Shown piece after piece: positions 1 through 9,032 of a stretch of 64,000 nt of DNA. Each line of letters opens with the position of its first letter. Within the stretch, counting starts at the first letter, position 1. Source of the DNA: Comamonas halotolerans. Its GTDB lineage: Bacteria > Pseudomonadota > Gammaproteobacteria > Burkholderiales > Burkholderiaceae_C. The notes under the pieces are model-generated. The model was not told where the DNA came from. It ran no database searches and saw only the letters and a list, made by a program, of their open reading frames with translations. The stretch covers positions 372,001 to 436,000 of the forward strand of contig NZ_JASAUZ010000001.1 of assembly GCF_030162935.1 (NCBI RefSeq), written 5' to 3'. The position numbers and the translations under genes are program-made.

Positions 1-41
1 CCTTTTTTGTGTGCGAATCATCAGCCATCACTGCGCACTGT

Positions 42-629
42 TCAGCGTAACACCACCGGAATACCCGTGGCACCTGCCAGCAAACCGAATTGCACATTGG
101 CCAGCACCATCATCAAGACTTGAATCAGCACAATCGCCGCCAGCGCCGACAAATCAATGCCTCCAACCAAAGGAATGACCTTGCGCAGCGGACGTAGCAC
201 GGGCTCGCTCAAGCGATGCAAGATGCTGACCAACGGAGAGTGTGGCTGCACCCAGGTCAAAATGGCATAGACAATCAAAATACCCATCATTCCGGTGAGC
301 GCCATGCGCAGCAATCCGAACACGGCCACCAAAGGGATCAGCAGGAACGATCCCACAGCACCGCGCAACAGCCACATCAGCACATACTGCACAAAAACGA
401 CCAACAACGCAGCCGCCAGGCTGGAGAGATCGTAGCGGCTGCGATTGGGAATGACTTTACGCAGCGGCATGACCAGCCAATCGGACAGCGCGAACACCAG
501 CTTGCCAATGGGATTGTTAAACGGAATCCGCTGAACCTGCATATAAAGACGCAGCAGGGATGCTCCTGCCACCAAACCACATGCCACTTCCAGCAAAAAT
601 TGAAGAATTTGAACAATCATCGAGATCAA
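42..629 (-). CDS. YggT family integral membrane protein
   Basis: A 195-residue, strongly hydrophobic protein with two copies of the YGGT domain. Each copy has hydrophobic helices around a basic motif, PLRKVIP, which appears at about residues 55-61 and again at 147-153. The duplication and length match the two-domain YggT proteins of proteobacteria. The family sits in the inner membrane and its biochemical role is not settled; links to osmotic tolerance or cell-division-site organisation have been proposed for relatives. It reads away from the Lon-domain gene at 746, with about 115 bases between the two starts. The family assignment is secure and the function is not. Confidence 0.88.
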   Translation of the reverse strand: MISMIVQILQFLLEVACGLVAGASLLRLYMQVQRIPFNNPIGKLVFALSDWLVMPLRKVIPNRSRYDLSSLAAALLVVFVQYVLMWLLRGAVGSFLLIPLVAVFGLLRMALTGMMGILIVYAILTWVQPHSPLVSILHRLSEPVLRPLRKVIPLVGGIDLSALAAIVLIQVLMMVLANVQFGLLAGATGIPVVLR

Positions 630-745
630 AAGGTTGAATCACTACGCCCATTAAAACGCAGCACATGCAAAGCAGTGCGGTATCAGCCTACGTATTGCAG
701 CATGCACAGTAGGCCATCATAGCCACCGTATTGCCGCCATCTATC

Positions 746-1384
746 ATGACTCCTGCGCTGACCCTGGTCTCCTTGCCCCTTTTTCCACTGCACACGGTGC
801 TTTTTCCGGGTGGCTTTCTGCCTCTACGAGTATTCGAGCAACGTTATCGCACCATGGTACGTTGCTGCCGTGAGCAGGGAGCCCCATTTGGTGTCGTCAC
901 CCTGCTCAGTGGACGTGAAGTGCAACAGCCCGATGAGCCTCTGGAAAGTTTCCACTCCATAGGCACCATTGCCAGCATTGATTCGGTCACTCCTTTGCGA
1001 ACCGGCCTGGAACTGCTGCAGTGCAGCGGCAAGGACCGCTTTCGCATCACACATGCACGCAAACTCACAGGTGGCTTGTGGGTAGCTGATGTTGAACTGC
1101 TGCCCTCGGACATCAGCACCCCTATTCCACCGGATCTTCAACCCACCGTTACCGCCTTGCGTCAAGTGCTGCAACGACTTCCGCAGCGCCATCTGGACAC
1201 GGCCAGCGAAGCACAGTTTGCAGATGCGGGCTGGGTGGCCAACCGCTGGTGTGAACTGTTTCCCATGGGTGAGCAACTGCAACTGCAATTGCTGGAAATG
1301 AGCAGCCCACTGCTGCGCCTGGACCTGGTGACTGATGTACTGGAACGTGCTGGCATCGTGCCTCAGCAACACATCGCTTCCTGA
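746..1384 (+). CDS. Lon protease N-terminal (substrate-binding) domain protein
   Basis: A 212-residue stand-alone LON substrate-binding domain. The opening motif LPLFPLHTVLFPGGFLPLRV and the following FEQRYRTMV are typical of the N-terminal domain of Lon. There is no AAA+ or protease domain, so this is the short YcbX/LonN type rather than Lon itself. The ATG at 746 is preferred to an in-frame TTG at 731 because the conserved domain starts just after it; no clear ribosome site is visible for either. The biological role of these small proteins is unknown. A helper in substrate recognition is only inferred from the domain. Confidence 0.85.
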   Translation: MTPALTLVSLPLFPLHTVLFPGGFLPLRVFEQRYRTMVRCCREQGAPFGVVTLLSGREVQQPDEPLESFHSIGTIASIDSVTPLRTGLELLQCSGKDRFRITHARKLTGGLWVADVELLPSDISTPIPPDLQPTVTALRQVLQRLPQRHLDTASEAQFADAGWVANRWCELFPMGEQLQLQLLEMSSPLLRLDLVTDVLERAGIVPQQHIAS

Positions 1385-1592
1385 GAGCACGCATCAAGCA
1401 AAGCCAACACTCAAAAAAACAATTTGAATACATACACTTAGAACAAAAAACCAAGTGCAAAACTTGGCTGACCATGGTTTCTTTCACACGGAAAGATCCG
1501 TGATTGCGTGTACTGCAAGCTGAAACAGCCTAAAAAAACTAAAATCGCTGGTTTTGGCAAGTCTTCCCAGCCTTTTGCGCTGCGCTCATTCA
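1385..1592. other. Intergenic region before lysS
   Basis: A 208-base gap that should hold the lysS promoter. It contains two small inverted repeats: CCAAGT/ACTTGG at about 1451-1467, whose T-run lies on the minus strand, and CACGGA/TCCGTG at about 1488-1503. No convincing gene or recognised regulatory element was seen. Confidence 0.4.
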
Positions 1593-3140
1593 ATGTCTGA
1601 ACATCAAAATACCCCCGAGGCAGAAGTTGCTGCCCCCCAAGACGAAAACAAACTCATCGCTGAGCGCCGCGAAAAACTGAAAGCCTTGCGCGAAGCCTCC
1701 AAGGCCGCAGGCACTGCCGCGTTCCCCAACGACTTCAAGCCTGCTGACCGCGCTCTGCCTTTGGTCGAAATGCACGGCGAGAAGGAGGCCGAAGCGCTGG
1801 AAGCTGAAGCCATCACCGTGTCCGTAGGCGGCCGCATGATGCTCAAGCGCGTGATGGGCAAGGCCAGCTTTGCCACCGTGCAAGACGCCACCGGACGTAT
1901 CCAGGCTTATGTCACCCGCGACGCCGTGGGTGAAGACGTTTACGCTGACTTCAAGAAGTGGGATCTGGGCGACATCATTGCTGTCGAAGGCACGCTGATG
2001 AAAACCAAGACCGGCGAGCTGTCGATCAAGGCCACCAAGATCCGTCTGCTGACCAAGAGCCTGCGTCCCATGCCCGATAAGTTCCACGGCATGGCCGACG
2101 CTGAGCAAAAGGTGCGCCAGCGCTACGTGGACCTGATGATGAACGAAGACGCACGCAAGCGTTTCGTGGCTCGCTCCAAGGCTGTAGCCGGTATCCGTGA
2201 CTTCATGGTGAGCCATGGCTTCCTGGAAGTCGAAACACCCATGTTGCACCCTATCCCCGGTGGTGCCAATGCCAAGCCCTTCATCACCCACCACAATGCG
2301 CTGGACCAGGAAATGTACCTGCGCATTGCACCAGAGCTGTATCTCAAACGCCTGATCGTTGGAGGCTTTGAGCGCGTGTTTGAAATCAACCGCAACTTCC
2401 GCAACGAAGGTGTCTCGGTGCGTCACAACCCCGAGTTCACCATGATGGAGTTCTACGCCACGTACTGGGACTACCAGGACCTGATGAACTACACCGAGCA
2501 GTTGATTCGCGACGCCGCAATGAAGGCCGTGGGCACACTGGAGTGCACCTACGGTGGCAAGCCCGTGGATCTGGCCAAGCCTTTCGAGCGCCTGACCATC
2601 CCTGAAGCCATCGTCAAGTACACCGAAGCTGGTGACAACGTGACCAACCGCGACTGGCTGATCAATGCACTCAAGAAGCTGGGCATGAACGAGGAAAAGG
2701 ACAAGCTGTCCACCCGCTCGCTGGCCAGCCTGCAAGTGCTGTACTTCGAAGAAGTGGTGGAAGAAAAGCTTTGGAACCCTACCTTCATCATGGAGCACCC
2801 TACCGAAATTTCGCCACTGGCGCGTGCCAATGATGAGCGCCCCGAAGTGACCGAGCGCTTTGAGCTGTACATCACAGGCCGCGAGTTTGGCAACGGCTTC
2901 TCGGAGCTGAACGACGCAGAAGACCAGGCTGCTCGCTTTAACGCGCAGGTGGAAGCCAAGGACGGCGGTGACGATGAAGCCATGTATTTCGACCATGACT
3001 TTGTGCGTGCGCTGGAATACGGCATGCCACCCACCGGCGGCTGCGGCATTGGTATCGACCGACTGCTGATGCTGCTGACCGACAGCGCCAGCATCCGTGA
3101 CGTGATCCTGTTCCCTGCCCTGCGCCGCGAGCAGGTTTGA
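1593..3140 (+). CDS. lysS: Lysyl-tRNA synthetase, class II
   Basis: Charges tRNA-Lys with lysine in the cytoplasm. From the ATG at 1593 the protein is 515 residues, the usual size. An N-terminal OB-fold anticodon-binding domain (around [20 protein letters not shown]) is followed by a class II catalytic core. Motif 1 is near FLEVETPML, motif 2 is [11 protein letters not shown], and motif 3 is [16 protein letters not shown] close to the C-terminus. An in-frame start at 1554 would add 13 residues with no family counterpart, so the protein is taken to begin at MSEHQN. A strong intrinsic terminator follows the stop. Confidence 0.97.
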   Translation: MSEHQNTPEAEVAAPQDENKLIAERREKLKALREASKAAGTAAFPNDFKPADRALPLVEMHGEKEAEALEAEAITVSVGGRMMLKRVMGKASFATVQDATGRIQAYVTRDAVGEDVYADFKKWDLGDIIAVEGTLMKTKTGELSIKATKIRLLTKSLRPMPDKFHGMADAEQKVRQRYVDLMMNEDARKRFVARSKAVAGIRDFMVSHGFLEVETPMLHPIPGGANAKPFITHHNALDQEMYLRIAPELYLKRLIVGGFERVFEINRNFRNEGVSVRHNPEFTMMEFYATYWDYQDLMNYTEQLIRDAAMKAVGTLECTYGGKPVDLAKPFERLTIPEAIVKYTEAGDNVTNRDWLINALKKLGMNEEKDKLSTRSLASLQVLYFEEVVEEKLWNPTFIMEHPTEISPLARANDERPEVTERFELYITGREFGNGFSELNDAEDQAARFNAQVEAKDGGDDEAMYFDHDFVRALEYGMPPTGGCGIGIDRLLMLLTDSASIRDVILFPALRREQV

Positions 3141-3159
3141 TTACCAGCAAGCATCAGCC

Positions 3160-3186
3160 AAGGGACCTGCGGGTCCCTTTTGCTTT
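3160..3186 (+). terminator. Intrinsic terminator after lysS
   Basis: Hairpin AAGGGACC-tgc-GGGTCCCTT followed by a T-rich tract, 20 bases after the lysS stop codon. Confidence 0.85.
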
Positions 3187-3259
3187 GGATGTTGCTGTAA
3201 CAACCTGAAGCAGCCCATTGCGCTGCAAGCTTGGTTAGTATTGCCAGGAAGAAACTGAC

Positions 3260-3961
3260 TTGAATCTATCGACCGTGACTGTAATTGACCGCATTACTGG
3301 CCTGCGCACACGTTTGCCTACATGGATGCAGGACTGGCTGGATATTGCCATCCCCATGCTACAAATCTTGCTGATAGTTTTTGTAGCATGGCTGCTGCTG
3401 CGCTTGTTCAAGCGTGTGATCAAGCGGGCCAGCGCTCATTATGATTTCCCGCATGAATTGCTCATGCCCATCAACACTGTCGTGCGTTGGCTCATCTGCG
3501 CCGGTGCTCTGTTGCTGATTCTGGAACGTCTGGGAGTATCTGCCAGCGTGTTGTGGTCGGCCTTCACAGGCTTTGCCACCGTGGGCGCTGTGGCCTTCTT
3601 CGCGGCATGGAGCGTACTGTCCAACCTGTTCTGCGCCTTCCTGATCTTCACTGTGGGACCGTTCCGGGTGGGCGATCACATTGAAGTGCTAGATACTGCG
3701 GAAAAGCCCGGCGCCCTGGGCCGCGTGGTGGATATCAACCTGCTCTACACGACGCTGGAAGATGCGACAGCGCCTGCACCGGGGACTTTGATTCAAATCC
3801 CCAACGCATTGATTTTCCAGCGCCTGGTGCGCCGCTGGCGCGTCGGCACACCTGTGCCCGCCGACAAGCTCTACCAAGCAGCAGAACCAGGCAATGACAC
3901 TCCCCAACCTCCAGCAGCGTCAGAGCCTGCGCCTGCTCCCAAGTCGGCCACATTCCCTTGA
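3260..3961 (+). CDS. Small MscS-type mechanosensitive ion channel
   Basis: A 233-residue membrane protein of the MscS family, which opens under membrane tension to release solutes during hypo-osmotic shock. Three hydrophobic segments are visible (about residues 27-50, 73-92 and 104-130). The pore helix region GFATVGAVAFFAAWSVLSN is followed by the beta-domain start FTVGPFRVGDHIEV. The C-terminal part is shorter than in E. coli MscS and ends in a Pro/Ala-rich tail. The start is a TTG at 3260, supported by an AGGAAG ribosome site seven bases upstream. It is convergent with purT and separated from it by a bidirectional terminator. Confidence 0.9.
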   Translation: MNLSTVTVIDRITGLRTRLPTWMQDWLDIAIPMLQILLIVFVAWLLLRLFKRVIKRASAHYDFPHELLMPINTVVRWLICAGALLLILERLGVSASVLWSAFTGFATVGAVAFFAAWSVLSNLFCAFLIFTVGPFRVGDHIEVLDTAEKPGALGRVVDINLLYTTLEDATAPAPGTLIQIPNALIFQRLVRRWRVGTPVPADKLYQAAEPGNDTPQPPAASEPAPAPKSATFP

Positions 3962-3970
3962 GGCACAACA

Positions 3971-4002
3971 AAAAAACGCTGCTTGAATCGCAGCGTTTTT
4001 TT
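3971..4002. terminator. Bidirectional terminator between mscS-like gene and purT
   Basis: A near-perfect hairpin, AAAAAACGCTGC with GCAGCGTTTTTT, between two convergent genes. It has a T-run on both strands. Confidence 0.9.
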
Positions 4003-4054
4003 ATACCTGGCAGATGCACCACCTTAGCCTGAAGCCCTCAAAGGCAAGCAATCA

Positions 4055-5272
4055 TCAGGGCTTGCGCACAAGCACCTTGCTGGCCGCCAGCTTGGCGTTG
4101 GCACGCGCCGTCTCAACATCCGCAGCACGCGCCAGCGCCACTCCCATACGACGTTTCACAAAGCTTTCAGGCTTGCCAAACAGGCGAAGATCTGCACCTT
4201 CCACCGCCAAAGCCTCATCCACACCGTCAAACACCAAGCCCTCAGCATCTTGACCGCCGTAGATCACTGCACTGGCGCCCGGGTTACGCAAGCTTGCGTC
4301 CACAGGTAAGCCCAGAATGGCTCGGACATGCAGCTCAAATTCACTTTGCCACTGCGTTGTCAAAGTCACCAAGCCGGTATCGTGCGGCCGTGGCGACACC
4401 TCGCTGAACCAGACTTGCTCGCCTTTAACGAACAGTTCCACGCCAAACAGACCTAAACCGCCCAGGTTATCAGTCACCGCTTTGGCGATCTGACGTGATT
4501 TTTCCAGCGCAACTGGATGCATGGGGTGAGGCTGCCAACTTTCCACATAGTCGCCAGCCTGCTGAATGTGACCGACAGGATCGCAGAAATGGGTTTCAAC
4601 CTCTCCTTCCTTGCCCTTGGCACGCACGGTCAACTGTGTGATCTCGTAGTCGAAGTCGATAAAGCCTTCAACAATCACGCGCCCCTTGGCCACCCGACCG
4701 CCGGCCATGGCGTAATCCCAGGCCGACGACACATCTGCTGCTCCATCAATTTTGCTTTGGCCCTTGCCCGAGCTGCTCATCACAGGCTTGACCACGCAGG
4801 GATAGCCAATGGCAGGCAGCCCGTCGCTGCCATCAATTGCAGCTTGCAGCTCGTCCAGTGAATCGCAAAAACGATAGGGACTGGTAGGCAACGCCAAGGT
4901 TTCAGCGGCCAGACGGCGAATGCCCTCACGGTCCATCGTTAAACGCGTGGCGCGCGCCGTTGGCACCACGGTCACCACGCCTGCGGCTTCCAGCTCTTGC
5001 AGCATGGGGGTGGCAATGGCCTCGATTTCTGGCACCACCAAGTCTGGCTGCATTTCCTCAATCAGAGCCTTGAGCTGAGCGGGATCACTCATGGTGATGG
5101 TGCGTGCATGGTGGGCCACTTGCTGACCGGGTGCATTGTCATAGCGGTCAACAGCAATGGTTTCAACGCCCAAGCGCTGCAACGCAATCAATACTTCTTT
5201 GCCCAGCTCACCGCTACCAAGCAGCATGACTTTGGTGGCATGCGGAGTCAAAGGGGTTCCGAGGGTCGTCAT
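4055..5272 (-). CDS. purT: Formate-dependent phosphoribosylglycinamide formyltransferase (GAR transformylase 2)
   Basis: Uses formate, ATP and glycinamide ribonucleotide to make formyl-GAR in purine synthesis, independent of folate. The 405-residue protein is of the ATP-grasp superfamily. The N-terminal nucleotide-fold motif [13 protein letters not shown], the sequence [14 protein letters not shown] and the C-terminal [14 protein letters not shown] are diagnostic of PurT. The start at 5272 is chosen over one at 5395 because the conserved fold begins right after it and AGGAAG lies seven bases upstream. It is a single gene ending at a shared terminator. Confidence 0.96.
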   Translation of the reverse strand: MTTLGTPLTPHATKVMLLGSGELGKEVLIALQRLGVETIAVDRYDNAPGQQVAHHARTITMSDPAQLKALIEEMQPDLVVPEIEAIATPMLQELEAAGVVTVVPTARATRLTMDREGIRRLAAETLALPTSPYRFCDSLDELQAAIDGSDGLPAIGYPCVVKPVMSSSGKGQSKIDGAADVSSAWDYAMAGGRVAKGRVIVEGFIDFDYEITQLTVRAKGKEGEVETHFCDPVGHIQQAGDYVESWQPHPMHPVALEKSRQIAKAVTDNLGGLGLFGVELFVKGEQVWFSEVSPRPHDTGLVTLTTQWQSEFELHVRAILGLPVDASLRNPGASAVIYGGQDAEGLVFDGVDEALAVEGADLRLFGKPESFVKRRMGVALARAADVETARANAKLAASKVLVRKP

Positions 5273-5431
5273 TGGTGCTTCCTGTCCATCCCGCGAGCAC
5301 TGCCCGCACTGGTTTGTCTTAGCGCAGTCTGCGCTGCCTGCTGCCCCGATCATAGAGGCTGGCAGCCACCGGCCAGGCAAGACTTGATCACACACGGGTG
5401 CCGTGGCCCGGACACATCGCAGATATCGCCG

Positions 5432-6556
5432 TCAATGCACACCTTGCAGCACCGAGGGCACACTTGCCGCATCCGCCAAACGGTTCACCGCACGCTGAAT
5501 CTGCGCCATGGCAATAGCGGGCATCAGCAAGCTCCAGCACACCAGCCATGCGACAGAAATGTGTACCCGCTGTGTCTGGTTTAGCACGGTAGCCAGCTGC
5601 AACGGCAGCAACAGTGCCCCCAAAGGGAGCAACAAGCAAGAGATGGCCGCAGCGCGCGGAGTCAGAAGCTCAGGCGATGGTGCCAAGGCCGCAATCTCGC
5701 CGTGAATGCGGTAATTCCAGTACACCACCCCAGCAAGCCCGACCAAGGCAATCACCAGTGCTGCGCGTATCCATCCAGGACGCATTGCCTCTTCAGCGCC
5801 AAAGAACCACAGCTGTGCATACAAGAGCAAGCCAAACACAGTCAGCCCCCCTAGCCACAGCAGCAATCCCCATACGGCGGCAGCCCAAGGGTGCCGGTAG
5901 CGTGGCTGCAACGGGCGGTGGCGTGCTGCAGGCGATTCTGAAAAAAGGGGGCGCACAGCCGGGTTCAGCAGCGGAGCAAGCAACAACACCCCCGCGCTGA
6001 CGACAGCGATGCCCCAGATATGCGCACCAATATTCGGCCATTGCTGGTTCAGGTGCATCAACGCCAAGGCAGCTGGCATATCCACTACGGCTTTTAGCAG
6101 GAACACCAGCGCCAGCACAGCGGCAAATGCCACGCTACCGCTGCGACTGCCTGCCAGTATTGCAATCACTGCCACCATGAAGCCATAGCTCAGCGACTCT
6201 GCAGCCACCAAATTCAAGGCCAGGATAGGCAGCGACACATCACTGACGCCTGCTGTCACGAAAGGCAGTGCCACACCCGCCAGCAAAGCGACAACGATCA
6301 GCCCGCGCACAGCGTGAGAGCGCACCACCAACATCCCCCAGATGACGCCGGTCACCACACCCAGCGGCATTGCCAAACCCATCAGCTGTCCGATCCCGAC
6401 AAACCCCATCTGCTCACGTGCAGCCTGCAAAACTCCGCTGCGCAGCAGATGGCTGTTGCAAGCTACGCACAGCCAGGCCCCGAGCAAGGCCCAGAAACGA
6501 TAACTGCTGACCTGATCGGCCCATGTCCAAGTGCGAATTCGGGGCTGTTCATGCAT
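5432..6556 (-). CDS. Unknown multi-pass membrane protein
   Basis: A 374-residue protein with about nine or ten hydrophobic segments, beginning MHEQPRIRTWTWADQ behind a strong GGAGGAG ribosome site. The first two thirds look loosely like a transporter fold. The later segment has a cytoplasmic-looking stretch YWNYRIHGEIAALAP before two more helices. I do not recognise the family, and no catalytic or binding motif is evident. It is followed closely by purT on the same strand but has a 159-base gap to it, so co-transcription is only possible. An NnrS-like or major-facilitator-like identity was considered, but the signature residues of those families are absent. Confidence 0.6.
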   Translation of the reverse strand: MHEQPRIRTWTWADQVSSYRFWALLGAWLCVACNSHLLRSGVLQAAREQMGFVGIGQLMGLAMPLGVVTGVIWGMLVVRSHAVRGLIVVALLAGVALPFVTAGVSDVSLPILALNLVAAESLSYGFMVAVIAILAGSRSGSVAFAAVLALVFLLKAVVDMPAALALMHLNQQWPNIGAHIWGIAVVSAGVLLLAPLLNPAVRPLFSESPAARHRPLQPRYRHPWAAAVWGLLLWLGGLTVFGLLLYAQLWFFGAEEAMRPGWIRAALVIALVGLAGVVYWNYRIHGEIAALAPSPELLTPRAAAISCLLLPLGALLLPLQLATVLNQTQRVHISVAWLVCWSLLMPAIAMAQIQRAVNRLADAASVPSVLQGVH

Positions 6557-6765
6557 GTAAAAAACTCCTCCGTGTGGTGTGACGAAACAGGGCTGCGCGA
6601 CATCACCCCAGCCATCACCTCAGCCAGTTTCAGGCTGAGCGATCACACCCCTTTGTCCTGCGCATTGCTTTGCTCAACTGAAATCTCGTGCAAGCCACGC
6701 CGACATGCGCAACATGCAAGCGGTGTACACGCGATCAAGTGCCACGCTGCCACCGTTGCACGGCT

Positions 6766-7128
6766 TTAGCGCTTTGGCAACTGCGGTGAGTAGTGCTGTA
6801 TGCGGCACGCCCCAATGTTTTTGCATATGCCGTCCAGATAGCGGTGGCGCACAGTTACAGTCTGCCCGGGCTTGGGCCATTGCCTGCGCGGCAACTCACT
6901 TTGATAGTCCCAGGTTTCGGGCTTGAACGCCAAAAAAGTACCGGGTTGCCGACATTCAGCACCTCCCTTGGATTGCACTGACAGCACATCCACATACAGC
7001 GCCTGCCTGCTGGGCTGCGTATCCTGTACCCTGACCTTGTAGTCACAGATTTGCCACTGCGCAGCCGCCGCCGGTGCAGCCAATGCGACCGCCATGGCTG
7101 CACCAACTATTTCAAAGAGCTTATGCAT
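6766..7128 (-). CDS. Small exported protein of unknown function
   Basis: From the ATG at 7128 the protein has 120 residues. A clear signal peptide (MHKLFEIVGAAMAVALAAPAAA) is followed by a mature domain of about 95 residues with three cysteines and the sequences AQWQICDYKVRVQ and RYLDGICKNIGACRI. Periplasmic location is inferred from the signal. The start overlaps the end of the upstream tenA-like gene by eight bases, which suggests translational coupling. The family is not recognised. A longer in-frame start at 7206 would bury the signal peptide and is rejected. Confidence 0.65.
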   Translation of the reverse strand: MHKLFEIVGAAMAVALAAPAAAAQWQICDYKVRVQDTQPSRQALYVDVLSVQSKGGAECRQPGTFLAFKPETWDYQSELPRRQWPKPGQTVTVRHRYLDGICKNIGACRIQHYSPQLPKR

Positions 7129-7822
7129 AGATATGGTCAAAAAACGCACGCTCCAGTTGCACGGCGCGTTGGAAGTAGCTTGTAGCCTGCGCTTTTTGCA
7201 CAGCATCTAAACCGGGGGCAATACGGTCCAGCTCTGCACGCAGCCAAGCCACAAAGCCGCGGAAGAAATCGTTGGCATGCAGAGTGATCCATTCCGCATG
7301 TTCAAAACGCTGGGGCAGTGGTAAATGCTTCTTGGCAGGCTGATCGGCCCAATCCAGATACAGACCTTCAGCCACCGCCAGCACCGCGATGCAATTGGCG
7401 TATTGCTGGCTTTGCGCAGCCTCTTGCATCAACTGCTGGAATGCCTGTGTCTGCGCAGACAATACAGGCTGCAGACGCTCTGACTGCGGTACACCCAGCG
7501 CATCAAAACTCCGCAAGAAATAGGTGTTCTCGTCGCTCGTAATCATGGCCGCGAACTGTGACAAAGTCACCCGTGGCTCAAACACATCGGCACTGGCAAT
7601 GGCTGCCCCCAGCAAGGCCACAAAACGGTTGATGAACTGGTAGTCCTGCACCAGATAACGGCGCAACACCGCATCGCTCAAAGTGCCATCAAAAATTTCA
7701 TGCACAAAGCGATGCTGCACACAAGCATTCCAGTCGTCGGCACAAGACAGACGCAAGGTTTGCGCAAAGCCGGGGATTTCCGATGGCAGCTCTTCGAGGT
7801 TTTTCACAACAGATTCAGACAT
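7121..7822 (-). CDS. TenA/thiaminase-II-like protein
   Basis: A 233-residue protein of the TenA (TENA/THI-4, heme-oxygenase-like) family. In other bacteria it hydrolyses thiamin breakdown products such as aminopyrimidines for salvage, or thiamin itself. Visible hallmarks are FVHEIFDGTLSDAVLRRYLVQDYQFINRF near the N-terminus, the YANCIAVLAVAEGLYLDWA region with the conserved glutamate and tyrosine, and HANDFFRGFVAWLRAELDR. The start MSESVVKNLEE is chosen; a longer frame to 8005 has no family homology. No TPP riboswitch was found upstream, so regulation by thiamin is not evident. It could also be a TenA_E-type protein with another substrate. Confidence 0.85.
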   Translation of the reverse strand: MSESVVKNLEELPSEIPGFAQTLRLSCADDWNACVQHRFVHEIFDGTLSDAVLRRYLVQDYQFINRFVALLGAAIASADVFEPRVTLSQFAAMITSDENTYFLRSFDALGVPQSERLQPVLSAQTQAFQQLMQEAAQSQQYANCIAVLAVAEGLYLDWADQPAKKHLPLPQRFEHAEWITLHANDFFRGFVAWLRAELDRIAPGLDAVQKAQATSYFQRAVQLERAFFDHIYA

Positions 7823-8314
7823 CACCAATAAAAACCTATTCCAATATACAAAAACTCGAGGTGCGGCGTTAGGCACACCTAGCGGCCATTTCAAACACGA
7901 TAAGCAGGTGCGCGCCCTGCACCGCCGAGAAACAATGCGCTTCGGCCCGATCACCCCCTGATTGCTCATTCGTGTGCACAAGCTATATATGTGCCCTTGA
8001 AACACCAGGGGTCTGTCTGGTAACCAGCGCTGTGCTGATCCACCATACGCACGCGATTGCTACCAAACTGGCAAGTGCCCCATCAGGCTATTCCGGTATC
8101 ACCATGGTGCAGCGTTACCGTGATCTGGCGCCAATTCGTGGTGCCGAATGGTATGCCACTTATCTGTATCGGCCCAACGCCTTGCTGGCATGGCAGCTTA
8201 CTGTGAGCCTGGCAAGTGTGCACGAATCACCCAAGGGCAGTGGCATTCAAAGAAACTCTCTGCGCTCAAATGACTAGGGCAGGCATCATGGGCAACAGTG
8301 AAGCATTAACACAG
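7823..8314. other. Gene-poor stretch upstream of the tenA-like gene
   Basis: About 490 bases with only weak reading frames, the longest being 101 codons at 7972-8277 with no recognisable motif. It should carry the tenA-like promoter. No riboswitch, tRNA or clear terminator was identified. Confidence 0.4.
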
Positions 8315-8791
8315 TCAGTGCGTGAGCCCACCTGTCCTTGTTGGACTGGTCTTGCGAGGGATTTCGGCGCTTGCAAATTCCAGCTCTTCCGTCCAGACGC
8401 TGTCATGCCATGTCCAGGGGCTGCTGGCAGTCTCCAGGCTCAGCACATGCACGCCAGCCATATCCTTGATGCGGCCTTTCAACCAGTCGATCTGGTCATC
8501 GCGCACAAACACCATCAAGCCAATACTCCAGTCACTTCCTGTCACTTGCAAACGCTGTAACTGCTCCAGCAAAGGCGCATACCATTTCTCGATGCGCTGA
8601 TTGATCTTGTCCACCAATCCCAGCGGGTAGCCTGAAGCTGACACTTCTGCAACCCATACCTGCTTCTTGGCTGGGCGCAGCGCCACAAAGCTGGGCCGCA
8701 TCCAGCCTGCAACCACGTCGTACTGCGGTGAAAGAAATGTGTCTCCGTTGGCAGTCAAAAACTGCATCACCGCCTCTTCGTGTCGATCCAT
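8315..8791 (-). CDS. Hypothetical protein
   Basis: A 158-residue protein starting MDRHEEAVMQFLTANGD, preceded by AGAGG at a good distance. This makes the ATG at 8791 better than one at 8845 that lies in an inverted repeat. It has no signal peptide or membrane helix. The sequence VWVAEVSASGYPLGLVDKINQRIEKWY and the alternating beta/alpha pattern could suit a nuclease-like fold, but no complete catalytic motif is present, so no function is assigned. It is flanked by the terminator of the chemoreceptor gene upstream and by the gene-poor stretch downstream. Confidence 0.55.
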   Translation of the reverse strand: MDRHEEAVMQFLTANGDTFLSPQYDVVAGWMRPSFVALRPAKKQVWVAEVSASGYPLGLVDKINQRIEKWYAPLLEQLQRLQVTGSDWSIGLMVFVRDDQIDWLKGRIKDMAGVHVLSLETASSPWTWHDSVWTEELEFASAEIPRKTSPTRTGGLTH

Positions 8792-8805
8792 GCTGGCCCT
8801 CTTAA

Positions 8806-8850
8806 AAAACTTGATAGCTACTGACGCATCTGGAACAAGCGTCATCCTCT
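8806..8850. repeat. Inverted repeat resembling a dispersed Comamonadaceae element
   Basis: Contains TGATAGCTACTGACGC and GCGTCA as 6-bp arms (8822-8827 and 8839-8844) around the centre ATCTGGAACAA. The AGCTA...GCGC/T layout recalls short palindromic elements scattered in related genomes. This resemblance is from memory only. Confidence 0.35.
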
Positions 8851-8861
8851 TATTTTGCGGA

Positions 8862-8888
8862 TAAAAAAAGGAGCCGCAATGGCTCCTT
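8862..8888 (-). terminator. Intrinsic terminator of the chemoreceptor gene
   Basis: On the minus strand the hairpin AAGGAGCC-attgc-GGCTCCTT is followed by a run of T. It lies about 145 bases beyond the stop codon of the gene at 9033. Confidence 0.8.
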
Positions 8889-9032
8889 GTATCGTTGCGT
8901 CACAAAGACTTCGTATTGCTAGCCCCCTCAGTCAACCGAACGTTTGCGAGCAATACGAGGTACGAAGCCACAGGCGGTACAAAAGTCACAGCAAGGTGAA
9001 GCAACAACGCATCAGAGGTGATGTAGAGGGTT

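Noticed and set aside
1590-2996. A 468-codon frame antisense to lysS
   Set aside because: Composition is that of a mirrored GC-rich gene, with no motif and no ribosome site; lysS on the other strand is certain.
7823-8100. Possible TPP riboswitch upstream of the tenA-like gene
   Set aside because: The conserved CTGAGA and ACCTGA...TAATGC blocks were not found.
7972-8277. A 101-codon plus-strand frame upstream of tenA
   Set aside because: No start signal and no similarity pattern; kept only as part of a gene-poor stretch.
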